A stretch of 64,000 nt of DNA. Origin: Ulva prolifera (lineage: Eukaryota; Chlorophyta; Ulvophyceae; Ulvales; Ulvaceae). The position numbers and the translations under genes were made by a program. Shown piece by piece: positions 21,572 to 35,443 of this stretch. Location of the stretch: the NCBI GenBank assembly GCA_023078555.1, contig CM041196.1, positions 5,219,658 through 5,283,657 of the forward strand. Reading direction: 5' to 3'. The notes under the pieces are model-generated. The model saw only the letters and a program-made list of their open reading frames with translations, did not search any database and was not told the origin of the DNA. Numbering within the stretch: the stretch's first letter is position 1; every line of letters starts with the position of its first letter.

Positions 21572-23354
21572 TCTGATGCTTGTCAGCACCACGTCACGCT
21601 TCTGTGCAGTTATCTCTTTGAGATAGGTATTGAGATAGGTAGTGCAGCGGTGGACACTGGACACTGGGCCGGCCGGCCGTGGAGCGTGGAGCGTCATGTG
21701 AGAGTCTCCATATGCTCCCTTTTGCTGTTCTGTAATCATATCACTAGATAGCCACATGTGGCTGTACAGGAGCCATGGCACTTGTAATCATGATTGCCTT
21801 CATTCATCAATTGTTTGATCAATACTAATACTGTGGATGCAAGACATCATGCCCTGCTACTTAAGTTAGCAATTGTGCTTCCACAACAACGACCTTGTAT
21901 GACAAGAGGCTCTTCCACATCAGCCATCACATATGCATGCACAGCCACACAGCAGCATCATGGCATATCAAAAAGTCCCCCTGGTCTAGATCTGGCAGCT
22001 GCTTAGGTGTGTCGGTACAGCGTACCGAGATACACCATGGCCATCACTGGATATACATTCTGTAGTAAACTTTGAACCCATTACAGTGAAGGGTGTGTCT
22101 TCTGAACTGTTCACATACATATGAAGCCATGGCTGCAGGATGCTTTAGCTGCCCCGTACTCTATACTATACTGTGGCTGTTGCAGCGCGCAGCGCAACTG
22201 AGGGCCATGTGCAACAAGTTGATCTTCGAAGAGGCTTCTCCAGGCAGCTGCAGCTGCGGCTGCAGCATCATGATGCCCAGCGCACGGCCGGGCGGCCCAC
22301 CGCACGGCCGATCGGTGCCAGTTGCAGCCTAGGCCTCCCTGGCGGACCATGGTGTACATTTCCAGGCGGTGCCCCCGTGTGGTCGCATAATCCTCGAGCG
22401 CGCTATGCTGTCAGCATGAGTACACCAGCACACGCACCGGCTGACACCGACGGCGATGTATGCATGATCTGCGGGGTGCCTATTGTGTCACGTCATGGCC
22501 GTCCCAATCACCCACCCTTGACCTTGTCGAAAGCGCGACGCATGCGCACTGTGCACAGAAAATCATCCACACTCATAAACATACAGATATTGACTACATT
22601 CGCACGACAACCATGCCTAATAGGAAGTTTTTTTGTCACTGTATGCATGTCCTCTGCACGAGTACTTAGTCACAAGGCGTTACATATATGGTGTAGGGGA
22701 CTGCAGTTTCCTAGGGAACGATACACAGCTGAAGCGATGCAGCTGAAGGCAATTGAAAGAGGTGCGGCTGCACAGCAGTGTTGGGTCGCTTTACAACATT
22801 TTCAGGGCTGCCGCCCAAAAAATAGACCTGGATATTTGGAATCGTTCTTTGTGATCGGGCCCGATATCATATGACCCAACACAGCTGCACAGAAACAGAA
22901 CATCATTAAAAGAGGCATGCGCTAATCCGGACCAGTCCAGTATACCCCAGACATGTGCACCCTCATGATATATAGTAATGTTGCAACATTACTCCCCACC
23001 CCACGTCCGAACCTTTGTCCTTGCAACAAGACATACTCCTGGGCACCCTGTCGCACACACCCTGCCTCAAACCCTGCCTCACAGCTTACCCGGCTTGGCC
23101 AAGCCCGGCCCCCCCCACCCCCCCCAGCGCTAGCACCCACGGCTTTGTATGTGTGTACATCGTCTAGACTGCAACAACAGTCTGGACTACAAAATGTGCT
23201 TTGCACTCGGCTCTCCAGTCTGTTTTGGTGCTGTTGCAAGGCCGGCCCTGGGGCCTGAGCTCTTGTATTAATAATAATTCTAGTAATACGACGATATCTG
23301 TGACAATTCGGCTAGATTGCCAAATCATGGACGTATCTCACACGCTGGTTTACA

Positions 23355-23400
23355 GCACGCACAGCGCCCTGCACGCACAGCGCCCTGCACGCACAGCGCA
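23355..23400 (+). repeat. Short tandem repeat, 16-bp unit, about 3 copies
   Basis: GCACGCACAGCGCCCT is present twice exactly and a third time in part. No function is apparent. Confidence 0.8.
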
Positions 23401-24036
23401 CAGCGCACTGACGGCACCCACAAGCGCTGCCCCCATGGGCAGCCCTGCAGCCCTCAACTGCGCCACATGGACACACCCCCAACCCCATCCCGTCAGAAGG
23501 GATCCTCTAGGATTTTCTTGAGCGGCGGAGGAGGACACGTGTATTCTAGAGCTGTGATGCTATGTCTAAAGAACTGCCTGCCCCTCCGCCTTTGTCCACT
23601 GAGGATTCCTCGAGGAATCCTCAGGGGTGTGATCACACCCATGCATGCTACTTACACCCGTGCTCCAACCTTGTCTTTAAACAAATTTGTGACAACTGTG
23701 TTGTGTCTCAGCCAGCGCCAGTCTGGCTTGGGCTGCTGCAGTGCCCGCTTGGTATATAGCTTGAAATTGCGCACCTCAATGTTGAACACTGGCAGAGAAG
23801 TCGACCGCCGGACCGAAAATTCACGCAACTTCTGACAGGGAGAGACAGTATATGGCCGCTGATTGGCGTGGCACCTTGAACAACTGGCCAGCAGATGAGA
23901 ATTCTAAAGAGTGCGCTTGTGGGGCCGGGTGTCCTGCTTGATCTCGCAGCTTCATCTCAATCTCAGCACAGTGGTATTCATAATGATGGAGCCACAAATG
24001 TAGATCAGCTTTACATGATGATGCAAACAAAAGTCA

Positions 24037-24109
24037 TACTCAAGCTTGGGATTGAACCAAGGATCTTCTGCGTGTAAAGCAGACGTCATAACCACTAGAC
24101 CACACGAGC
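24037..24109 (-). tRNA. tRNA-Val(UAC)-like gene, possibly a pseudogene or SINE head
   Basis: A 73-nt cloverleaf fits on the minus strand. It has an acceptor GCTCGTG, D-arm GTC...GAC, anticodon arm TCTGC-TTTACAC-GCAGA (anticodon TAC), T-arm CTTGG-TTCAATC-CCAAG and discriminator A. The A box (TGGTCTAGTGG) and B box (GGTTCAATCCC) of a pol III promoter are intact. The acceptor stem pairs imperfectly: there is one T-T mismatch at position 6-67, and the 5-68 and 1-72 pairs are G-U. No introns are evident. The acceptor defects leave open a tRNA pseudogene or the head of a tRNA-derived SINE. Confidence 0.6.
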
Positions 24110-25905
24110 ACTTCCCTGTCACATCCGGCTTGTACGTAGTATAAATATTGCCAAATTGTGGGCAACGCCTTATTTGCCTGTGGCCCGCACCACGCAGACG
24201 GCTATACACACTCTTATTTCATTGCCTGCTCCTGCGCAGTGACCGAGTTTCTTTCGCGGGTCCGAACTTCGGCCGACATATATTATTTGATATGGATTTG
24301 TTGTAGATATGAGGGCGTTTTTAGGCACATAGACTGGATAATGCACAGGCTTGGTTGCATGCTTCTCCGTAGACATGTGTAGACATCATGCACATGTTCA
24401 CGACGAAGGCACCCCAATGACAACAATTGCACCTCCAGGACAAGGCTTTCACTCAAGACAAGATGGCTTCAGCTTCAGCAATCAATGTATCACAGGCCTG
24501 TCGGCAACAACAAGCCGGTAAGTTACACTGTCACTGCCTGGCCAAATGGGCAGCCTCACATAACACCCTGCAGTTCTGCAGATGTACATGTGTTCAGGTT
24601 CATCATCATCGTCATCCTCATACCACAATTTTCACAACGTCAACATCAGCGCAACGCGTTGATTTGACCAGCGTTGCGGGGGCCACGAGACCCCCGCAGA
24701 TTATTGTTCTTGCTGGCTCACTGGGCAACAACTAGCCCCAGCTCACTTCATGGCAAGAGAAGCTCGCCACGGCCGCACACGTCACTAGTTTCTGAGTGTT
24801 TGTGCATGGCCGCTGTCTTGGAAATTTCGGCCGTGCCTGCCGAGCTCAGAGCACTGTCTCTTGCGATAGTTGCACAGATGCCCCAGGTGATGCACGCACA
24901 GTCGCCTTGCATAACCACGACTGGTCACACCACCCGGTGCTACATCAAGGCTGCCAGTGCAGTGACAGTCATGGTGAGCCCGACCACGAACACCCCCGAA
25001 GAGTGTCCGAGAGCCTTGCGTGGGGGCGTGTGGCTTGAGCTCCAGGTTGACTGTACCATTTGCGTGAGGGACTCATCTGTTTTGCCTGAGAGTCCTGCAT
25101 AATTGCATCGGATCATCAGCTGAAGCGTCCGAACATGTTCTTGTCTCGTGTCACCCTGTTCGCAATGTCGCCCCACGCAACGCTCTCACTTGATCAAGCG
25201 AGAAGGCCCATTCGCACACGGCGAGCATGGAAAGGTTGCCTTCAGCACAAAGCCTTGCAATATCCATGCATGAGTGAAAGAGGCTTAGGAGGGCACGATA
25301 TGGCGGAACGGTGTGCGCACCGGCTGTTCCTGAACGCTGTGCGCTAGTCGTTCCCGACTGTGCCACCTCAAAAGCTGAGAAAATCGCCATAAGGATCGAG
25401 ACTTTGGCTACACTTGAATGTTTCCCTTACTGGATGTGTATCGTTTGGTGATGTTACAAGGATGTGAGCGAAGCGTTTCTGAAGATGATGGCAGGATAAT
25501 GGGGCACGGCCGCAGGAGTATGTATCTAACCTCACTGACAATGCCCGTTTTATATCCCACCCGATTGAGCTGAGTTTCGCCTCACAGAGCCGGACGTCAT
25601 ACGGGGCTCACAATTCACGTGGATCGCGAGGTGTGTGAGGCTTCAGGTGCGCTCGGTGCGAGCATCTGCATACATGCGATCGGTACGAAGGAAAGGAACT
25701 TTGTACACACAGCCGCGCGGCGAACATACGCCTCACCGCATAACACGCCATAAGTAATTGAGGAAGTAGTGCAAGCCACTGAAATCCAGGAGCCCAGCCA
25801 ATGACTCCAACTTGATGAATCTGGCTGCACTGCTTGTACGCTGTACTCCCAGCTACGCATTAATCACAGATTCCTTTTCTCGTCAAAATGCAAGAAACAC
25901 CATTA

Positions 25906-25910
25906 TTACA
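25906..25910 (-). terminator. TGTAA 3'-end signal of HIRA
   Basis: TGTAA occurs on the coding strand about 120 nt after the HIRA stop codon. TGTAA is the usual polyadenylation signal in chlorophyte algae. The assignment is by position and motif only. Confidence 0.5.
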
Positions 25911-26030
25911 TAGTTAGCCGCGGGCTTGGTCCATGACTGGCCCATGCCAGGCCGAGCCAGCTGCACAGCGGTGCAGCATAGCTCTTCTGTGCTGCTACGT
26001 CGTTCAGTTGCCCTGTCGATGGTACGTGAG

Positions 26031-29000
26031 TCAGCTGGCAGCATGTCTAGTGCTACTGCGATTCCGAGCCACGGCCAGCCGTTCGGAAAAATCGATAGCA
26101 ATTTTTGAGAGGCTAGCGACGGACATCACGATCGGCAACACGGCCTTCTCCAGCATCTCTCTCTTACTGAAGCCCAGCACATGCGACTGCCACTGCCCTG
26201 CACACAGCGACACTCCTCAGCAAGAAGCAGCATTGAGTCCGCCAACAACCCCCATGCGGCACACCACACTTGACATCGAACAGCTGAGCTGCTCACACTC
26301 ATCGCCGCTGCCTTATCCCTACTGGCCTGTTTCCCCCCCATTTTCAGCACCTCCCTCATCAGCCTACCTCCGTCATCATCACGGCACATTGTTTTGAGAT
26401 GAATAACCCAAACCAGTGGCGACGCCACATGGCACGGCCAGTACAGAAGCAGACAGCAACCCAAGGGTGGCCCGCAGCGGCAACCCAGGAGAGACGGGAT
26501 CGCACCCACGCCGATGGTGTCATCAGCTCCAGCCGCAGGGGCCCCGACTCCCCCCTGCGGCCCTCCGGCAGCGGTGCCGCCCTGGAAATCACCCACCTCG
26601 TCCGGGCGCCACGAGGTCGGCCCAAGGAGGTCCTGGCAGAGGTCAGACAGGCGCTGCGCGTCGCCCTGGCGCGCCAGCAGCTGCGCGTACTGGACGAGCC
26701 AGTTGCTCCAGTCATGCGGGCAGCCTGCGGCCTCTGCGGCCGCGAGGCAGCTCTCGAGGTGCGCACAGCTGTCCATCTCCTGCTGCTGCGTCGGCTGCAT
26801 CGCGGGCGACACGTTAGCGATGGGGCCGCCGGAACGAGCCCGCAAACAGGGCCTGTGGTTTCAGGTACCAAGGGCTGTGAATGATGAGGTGTGTACACGG
26901 TTTGTGAATGATGTGGATATGTGGTTGAAGATTGTCATGGAAGAGGACGGATGATGCGAAGAAGCACAGAGCTTCGTGTCACAAGGACAAAGGGGAGGAG
27001 GTAGGCAGCAGCTTGCAGCACAAGAACAGAGATACCAACCCATCACACCCAAGCCACAACCAACGTCCCTCACAGAACAACAGCAATCGAGCGCCCAACA
27101 CCACTTTCACGCAAGGAAACATCCACGCTCCACACACGCAGGTCATAGGGCATCCACCCCGACAAAAACAAACACCAACACACCCATGCACACCCCGAAA
27201 CACCCGCCCACACATGCATACCCAACTGCACACCCACCCGCAAACACGGCCATGTGGTGGCTGTGGTGGCACCACAGCACAGCACAGCTTTGCCCGAGGA
27301 GGTGTGGATCTGGTCACTACGCATGCATTGGGCATGCTGCCCAGTCTGGCAGGTGATGCTTGACACAGCAGTCATGTGTCTCTGAGGGCCATGAGAAGGT
27401 AGGTAGTGCCAATCGGTGAAACAAGACGTTCATCATGCCAGCCCCCACACCAGGCTTCATGCCATGGCATTACACATTCCTCACCACGACACTGCAGCAT
27501 GGCATCAGTTGTGTACGCAGGTGACACATCTCCGCATGTGACACTGACACTGACACCAGAGGCAGTCCAAAAGCCATGCTAAGGCGATCACATAATTCCT
27601 CAGCCTCCCATGTTGCTTCCTTGCTGATGTCAGCAGCGACATGTCACTACTGGCACACAAGTGATGTGTCCAGCCATGAATGAAAGCCTGGTAACACGTA
27701 CCACGTTCCACATGTGGCCACATACAGCCTCACATCTGTGGTGGGCTATTCCAAGGAGCAGCTTCCACCACGCCATCACAGGCATGCAGACGGTTCAGCT
27801 GCAGGCCCATGTTGCCTACCATGGGGGTACACTATGGGACCAGGAAATGCTCATCCACCTCGATATAACCACACATGACCGCACATGACCGCAATGAGGG
27901 CGGAGACTGCTCATCCACATCTACATGTCCATGTGATCGCGCAAGCGGAGGTTTAACTGTGTGGCGTGATGCTGTGCCAGAGTGGCTGGGGTGATTAACA
28001 ATGGGGCATGACTATGGCTGATTGCCATGGATGGAGAACATGGTTGGATGGCATAGATGTCATTCCCCAGAGGTGATTGTCACTGCTGTATGACAAATGC
28101 CAGATTCTAAATAGGCACCATGGCCGAAGTGCCCAGAGGTGCCCAGGTGGCGTTGCGGTCATCCACGCCATGGCTGCCTGACAGGCAAGCCAACAACAGA
28201 CAGATGCACCCACTGTGCATGACAACGCCATACGGGACCACCTCCTACCCGCCACACACGAGCGGACCAATACATGCAGACACACACAGCCCAGCAACCC
28301 CACCGCGCCTGCATCATTACTTCAGATCCGCACCACACAATGCTGCTACACAACAGTGGTGGGCAGCGGCAGGAGCGTCTGTGGTGGATGGGTGGAAGCA
28401 TGGCGGAGGGGAGGCGCGCACCACCTGCATCGCGTCAAAGATGGAAGCGCGGGGCCTTTGCGCCTCGGCGGCCGCGAGGAGTGACGAGATCTCCCCGGCC
28501 GAGCCGCCGGCCATCACGGAGTGGTGCGCCGACGCTGGGAACCCCCAGTCCGCGACCCGCATCCACTCCCCCAGCTGCGTGTGGTACGCGTACGCATGCG
28601 CGTTTGCGAGGGTCAGGCAGGGCAGGCCGTTGGAGGTGAGGGAGATCGCGACAACCGGCGACGAGCTCGAGCGCAGCACAGCGCGCGCGTCACACTGCAG
28701 CACCGCCTGCATGCAACGCATGGCGCGGTGATACGCAGCCGACGAGGCGGTCGGTGCCGTCCACCTGTCCGTGTGGCCAGGCAGCAGTGGGGTCAGCAGT
28801 GGAGTGCAGCTCGTGCGCATTGGACATGGCCACATGTGGGGGATAGCGCGATCGCCGCTCAGGCTCAGCGCGGAAGCCACCAACACCATGGCTGGAGCTG
28901 GTCCCGCAGTTCTACGTGCAGAAGGCGGGGGTGGGGGGGTGCCACCCAAGCCACCCAATTGAACCGCGGCCTAGATGGAGCATCAGTCTCAAGATCCCCA

Positions 29001-32000
29001 GCCTTGAATGTGCCTGCAGCGGGAGCGAAAGCGCGAAGGCAGGGTGGCGCCCAGCAGGGATCCGCACAGGAGGGCGCACCTTGCGCTGGAGTACGTTCCA
29101 GACCTTTGTCGTGCCGTTGGACAGCAGCGCGACGAGCTGGCTGCCCGGCGCAGACGACAGCAGCGCGATCGGCGCTTGCATCACGACCGGCGGCAGCAGG
29201 CGGCGGCCGGAGGCGGACAGGAGCAGCAGCGACGCGTCCTGTAGCGCGGCCGCGACCCAGCCGGGGCCCCCAGCCAGGAGCGTCACCGGCCGGTGCACGC
29301 ATGTCGCCCAGAGCAGGCGGCCGCCGACGGTGCAGGTGATCTGCGCGGCGGCCCGGCTGCGCGCGCTTGCGGTGTTGCGCATTGAGTTCGCGGCGAGAAC
29401 GATGCGCTCGGGGACCATGTCGGGGTCTGGGGCTGCTGGGGAGTCGCTGCTGAGGATCTCGATTGACAGCTCCTGCACAGTGACAGCTCTTGGTGACATG
29501 ATCCTGTTAGGCGCACGAGCGCTTCAGAGTGTGCCGGACAGATGGAGCGGTCTAGACTGATGGATCTCTGCAATAGGCAAATCAGAGTCGCACGAGCGCA
29601 TGTGCACCGGAGATCCAGTAGCAGGCCTGGAGCATGTCTGGATATGTGAATGTGATGTTGTACATGAATCCGCCTTGGTGCCATTGCTGGTTGATACTCA
29701 ATCGGCAGCTATGTTCACGGCTTTTGCAGATGCTTCGGCCGGGGCCATACACCCGTGTAGTAGCATGTGGTCGCAAGCTGGCTGCACCAGCATGCTTGAA
29801 GCGCCGATGGAGCTCCTTGTACTTGCCGTGCGGTGGAACGTGCAGTGGTGCGTGCTCACGCCCTGCGGGGTGACCGTCTGACGTGGACTGGATCCAGCTG
29901 TAGCTGCAGCGATGCAGGCGTCAACGTGCGCAGCGTTTCCGGGCGTCGTACTTGCCCACGATCGCATCAATGACGCCGTGAGCGCAGTACATTATCCATG
30001 GAGTAGTGATTGCATGCTGTTCGCGAAGGCCGACGGTGCAGGAGATACTAAGGCCTAACGCGTACGTTACTCGGTAACGCAGCCGTGCACGTGAGGTGCA
30101 CGTTAATGGATGATATCTCGACTGTCCACATAAATATTGATACAGACACTCAGCCGAGAAAAGGCTACGATTTTCATAATCGTGCACGTCTGGGCGCATG
30201 TGGAAGTACATCCTGAGCGTCAGAACAATCAGGTACAGCTGCAGGATATTCTGCTGCACCAGAAAGGGGGATTGACGTGCAACCCACATCGTCGCAGTGA
30301 GGATGATATCCAGGCGGCAACTTCGCATTCCAATTACCGGGCGCAAACTTTGCTGTGAGCCCACGCATACAAACAGACAGCATGCAAATTCTGTGTCGAC
30401 AGGCGCCGTTATGGGCGCGTTCACGCCCGCCAGAACAAATCTGACGGGTTTAATTATATCTGAGATAACCCTCTAAAGCGTTAAGCGAATCAAGCGAAGC
30501 CCTTGCTCACACTCAAGGCTCGAGATATTTTTGATGTGATTTTCGAGCCTCGATGCGGGCCCCTACATACCGAGATACGTTATCAGACGGCGTGCGCACG
30601 CCAAACGCTGCGTTACTGTCGATTGCCCACAAATCCGAAGTATCTTAGGCATCCCACGGGTTCATCAGATACGCACATGACGGCTTTGGAGAACGCATCG
30701 CCCATCACAAGATCCCGACCACGGCGACAGGGTGTGAGAGAAGCAGCGAGCCACCACATCACAATGGCATGAAGTGGGTGGTCAAAACAAGCCACTGGTG
30801 TCCATGGCAGGTACTGCTTGATCGAGCCCAAGTACAGCAGGAGTTCAAGTGGGGTTCTCTGAGGCCAAGTGACCTCATACTGCTTTGGGCTGAGGGCTTC
30901 GCTGAGCCGGGCTGAAGCGCACCGTCTGCACTGCGGGCAGTGGGACGAGAGGTGAGACGTTGTGTGAGGAGCCCGCCGCAGCCGCAGCAGCCGGCGGAGC
31001 GGCGCCCGCGCCACCGGCAGGTGCCACCGCGGCCAATGCGCTTGCTGGCCGTGGCGCCGGCGGCGGCATGTCTGCGCCGCGAGCCCTTTTCGCCGGATTT
31101 GCAGCATCTCCCGCATACGGCCGCTTGTGGCCAACAACTGCAAGCCACACGGAATCGAGTCATGCTGCCGTCCCATGCGTTATGATGCATGGGGGGCCTC
31201 ACCACGTTCCGCCGACGGGGCGCATGTCCGTTAACCTAGGCAACCCTGGGCACACTGGACCCGCAGCCGGGCGGGGGCTGTGTGCTCAGCCGTGAGGCAT
31301 TACCTTGCCGCAGCAGCTGCAGACGGGGACCTCAAACAGGACAGCCACCGCTGTGCAACAGATTCACCCACGGTGCCTTTGGGTATGACTCGGTGCAATC
31401 AACTACATCTTCTGCGCTGCGGGTTGTTGCAGGGGCCTCCAACGGCCGCATGCGCGCTGGCACACAATAGGTATAACACCCCCCCCTTTCCGGGGCCATC
31501 GGCAGGGGCTGCATGAGGCATGGCAACACCGACACACCACGTCAGCGGCGCGCACCAGTCTGCGCAAGGCTCTCCGACACCGCCCCCGGCGCACCCTCAG
31601 CGGCCGGGTCCAGGCGCGCGTTGAGGCCCCGCCGCACGGACCCGTCCAGGATGTTCCCAAGCGGCGCCACGCCCTCGCCACCCTCGCCCCCACTGCGCTC
31701 CACCTGGCTATGCGCTTGCGCGGTCGCAGACGTGCGCGCCTCGTCGGCCGCGCCGCTGCCCGCAGCAGTCGGGACCGCCGGCACGGACCCCAGCGCGGCG
31801 GCGCCTTCCAACAGCCGGTCGTGCCGTGTCGTGGTGTCTCCATAGATCTCCCGAAACAGCTCGTCCACCTGTGCGTTCCACACGGTGTTGGGGCCGATCT
31901 GCCCCATTTCACTTCAACAAGACTCGCCGTAGGAGACCGGAACAGGGTAGCATGGAAAGGCAGCATCAGCAATCGTAGCTCCTCCCTGGCCACCAGCGAG

Positions 32001-34862
32001 CGGCAGCTGTTCCAGGCACGCAGCGCGATCACTTCCTGATGCGGCAAAAAGACATGGCAGTGCCGGGGCGGAACCGAGGCCAGGCAGGAGAGGAGGCAGG
32101 GCTGCCTCGGCACACGCTGAGTCAGCAGCGGCGAGGCCAGGGCCGTACCTTGCCCTGCGCGAGGGCAGTGCCGAGCTCATCTGACGTGAACGACACGCGG
32201 GCGATTGTGCCGTCGAGGCTCGCAGCCAGAACCGTCAGGCCGTCAGGCGTCCAGGCCAGGTCAGATACCGCTGCTTTGAACGCGCGCCGCAGCACTAGCA
32301 GAGGCTTGCTCTCGCCCTGTGGCCAGATGCTCACGCTCTTGTCTTGGCTGCCAGCAGCCAAGAATTGCTGCAGAAGACGGAGCTGAATCGGGGGAGTCAC
32401 TCGCCTATCGGAGTCTCAGGCGCTGCGCAGGGCATGTCAAAGCAAGCGCCCTGAGGGCCCTGCTAGACCACCAACAACCATCAATTCAGGCTGAAAAAAT
32501 GGCACGGTGGGCGGGTATGCTGTGGGCTGGTCAGCTTGTGTCAAACAGAGCACAGAAAGTTAGGCCGAAGCAAGCCAGATCGGTCCGTGGTGGTCATGTC
32601 ATGTAGCATCAACCAGTGGTATTTCTACCTCAGATATCGCACAGGAAGCAGCACTGGCACGTTGTCATACCATAGACTCGCACAGCAGCACTGCAGCCAA
32701 GCATGGGCAGGTGCGCAATTCAGCAGGCATCAACACGCAGGCCGAGGTCCCCCCTGAAGCCCGCTGTGGCCGCCGCAGGCCCAGCCGGGTCGGTGCTCAG
32801 AGCAGGAGGTCCGGACGCGCACCCGAGCAACCCCACCATCCCCTTCAGCGCCTGTGTTATTTGGGCCGCCCTCTGGGGCGCCAAACACGCAAGGCGAGTA
32901 GCGACTGGCCACGACGGTGCCCTCATGGCCAACGAGCTGCACACTGTCGGCCCACTGTTCCCTATTGCAGAGCATCAGAGTGCACAGGTCCCCATCATTT
33001 GTGTTCACAACAGCGAGCTGGTCGCCCAGAGCAGAGAATGACAGCCTGCATGCACAGCACACACTTCCTGTGGCCATAGAATATATTGCATGGATGCAAG
33101 TTGTGCAGCAAGAGCATCATCGCCGTTCGAGATGACAGCGCCGGTGACGGCACCTCGGCCACACGTTGCAGGCTGGATGGACCCCCCCCATACACGTTTG
33201 AGCTGTGCGCTTCATCATCATGCACAGACCCCTGGGGCCGCGCCATCCTGTCATCTGATCCACAGCAGGTCGTCCTTGCAAGGATCGCAGATGTGCAGAT
33301 GGATCAGGAAAGGAACACTGCTGCAGTGCACCGCATCGGACCGTCCGGACCGACCGCGAAGCCCGTACAGCAGCAGCATACGCAACGAATCAGCAATGCA
33401 CGCATGACAGTCAATGCATAAGGGACTGTGGATGTGTAAGCAGCCATGCACGAGTCACCTACGGTACATGCACCGCCGCCTGCTTCAACAGCGCACCGGC
33501 AGAACAGCGTCCGTGTGGACATGTGCTCCAGATTGTCCTCGATTTTGGCCACACATGACCAATTGGTGGTCGACCAGATGCAGACGGTCAGGTCCTCGCC
33601 GAATGATGCGACGTACGACCCCACCGGATCCCATGCCACCCCCTTCACGAAGCTGTCATGTGCGGGCAGGACTGCGACCGCATGGCCCTCCACCACATCC
33701 CAGATGAGGACGTCAGTGTCCAAGCTGCACGACGCCAGCAGGGCGCTGTCTGGGGACCAGGCGAGGCCCGTGACACCGAGCTTGTGGCGCCTGCATCGCT
33801 AGAGCTCTCTCTGTGTCGAGATGCAGACTGCAGGCTGAACTTATGGTCTATTCTGGGGGGCATGTCGATGGTATGAGGCTGCTGTGATGTGTATTGTAGG
33901 GCTGTTTTCCGGGAGTAATGTGTATGCAGTCATGCAAATGTGCATATCTACACGGCAGTGCTGTGTGCTTGAGCCCACCTGGTTGCACATGTGCAGAGTT
34001 TCTAGTTCTGAGACTGGTTCTGGGCTGGTTGTTTCTCTGCCCTTTCCTACAGTGCCACACACATATGCCAACCTGTGCAAGCATATCATCTCCCCAGCGG
34101 AGCACTAGCAGGGCCAGCCAGGTTTGTAAAGTGTGTAAGTAGATGTTTACATCAGGTGCTTGCACATGAGCCATGTATGCATGCAATGTAGTTGGAAGGG
34201 ACAATGTTGAGAGTCAGCATGCTTCGACATGTAAGCGGAAGCGGGGTACAGCATAAATGGACTTTACCTAAAAGCTTTCGAGATTTTCCAGTTTTCAATG
34301 TTGGGCCCCTCATCACCAGATCCGAAACTTGTGCCACCACGTCCAGGCAGCAACTTATACAGGAACACCGCCTGGTCATCGCCTGCTGAGGCAAGGAATG
34401 TACCATCGGGCGAAAAACGGACAATATTGATGTCCACTTCAGTGTGATCGGTAAGTGTTGCCAGTTTCTTTGGCAATGAGACGTCTTGTTCGACTAGATG
34501 ATCCAGCACTGCTTGCATAGTCCAGATTCTGATTTTGCCATTGCTACCGGCAGTAGCAAGTCTCGCGCCATCGCTGCTCACATCCAAGGAGTTGATGGCT
34601 TTGCCTGGACAGACACAGTGGAGCGTCAGCTGGCATGGACGGCAGACCTTGTTCGGTGACGAAGACCGAAGTCTAGGCACGCAAACAGCAAGCAGCTGAG
34701 ACACCATACAGATATACTACATATTTATCGCAAAGTTCCATGTCCAGCACATGAGAGCCCATGTAGCAGTGACACGGCTGTAGCGCCAACGTAACCTGTT
34801 GCGTGACTACTAGGGCACGCACCGTCGTGATGAATCCAGGCGGGCTTATCGATGTGCGGCAT
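26031..34862 (-). CDS. HIRA: Histone chaperone HIRA, 11 exons
   Basis: HIRA deposits histone H3.3-H4 on chromatin independently of replication, working in the nucleus with ASF1. Exons are 34862-34823, 34604-34268, 33790-33497, 33045-32823, 32367-32149, 31868-31556, 31137-30923, 29472-29080, 28706-28425, 26794-26597 and 26192-26031. Phases agree throughout and give 891 aa against about 1000 in animals and plants. The start MPHIDKPAWIHHDGK matches the conserved HIRA N-terminus. WD40 repeats span about 1-371 (VRFSPDGTFLASAGDD, LAWSPDSALLASCS). A low-complexity linker with a short basic patch (VVGHKRP, about 476-482), likely the ASF1-binding B-domain, follows. The HIRA domain covers about 548-772, and the C-terminus has LCQDLLGP and FSKREMLEKAVLP. 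The linker is shorter than usual. Exon 9/10 boundaries have in-frame alternatives. Confidence 0.95.
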
Positions 34863-35443
34863 CACGAATATATGCAAAATTCAATTATACATGGATTGTC
34901 GCACGAAGAACGCAGAGGAGGCGACATGGTCAAAGTGGCATGTCCACTCGGCTGGTACACCTGACACAAGAAATAAGCCAGACCGTGTTGCACATCAATT
35001 TTCTAAAAGCAGGCGACGTGGTTTGAGGCCGCTTGGTTGTTCGCTGCTCGCGGGCGGTGCGCGCACTCGCGGTTCGAACTTCGCGTGAGCCTGCTGTGGA
35101 CGCCGTTGTTGTGAGGGACACCGACACAAACGCGTTGTGCAATCCAGTGCACCAGCAGGCCATGCGCCAGTCCAGTGCAGCACGCTGCACGGCGGGGGGC
35201 GCATGGGTAACAAACTGTCCGACAAGCACTTGCAGAAGTGATGCGCAGACTTCATACGCCCGCGGGGCCGTTTCAATACAGCGAGGTTGCTGTTCTGCAT
35301 GCTAGCTTTGACGGACCGCTCTAGCGCTGCGCTTCAGGCGTGGTAGCCCGAGACAAACAGCGGTTGCATGATCAGAAAGCCAAACGCACCAGTTACGTAA
35401 GTGAACTCGATTATGGCATATTTCTGACAGCGAAGTTGTGATC
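34863..35443. promoter_or_regulatory. Shared divergent promoter interval of HIRA and NC2-alpha
   Basis: Only 581 bp separate the two opposite start codons, so both promoters must lie here or overlap. No TATA box at a convincing distance from either start was identified. Confidence 0.6.

Larger units (their letters stand above)
20186..25905. other. Gene-poor intergenic region downstream of HIRA
   Basis: No protein gene could be assembled. The stretch holds a retroposon copy (21.3-21.6 kb), a 16-bp tandem repeat (23.36-23.40 kb) and a tRNA-Val-like gene (24.0-24.1 kb). One exon-like start lies at 24463 (ATGGCTTCAGCTTCAGC, with a GTAAGT donor near 24519), but its continuation ends quickly in a stop. 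Nothing else is recognisable. Confidence 0.4.

Noticed and set aside
31270..31470. A 13-nt microexon in HIRA between exons 6 and 7
   Set aside because: A CAG/GTAATG pair brackets it, but its length breaks the phase, while exon 6 joins exon 7 directly in phase and gives the expected basic motif.
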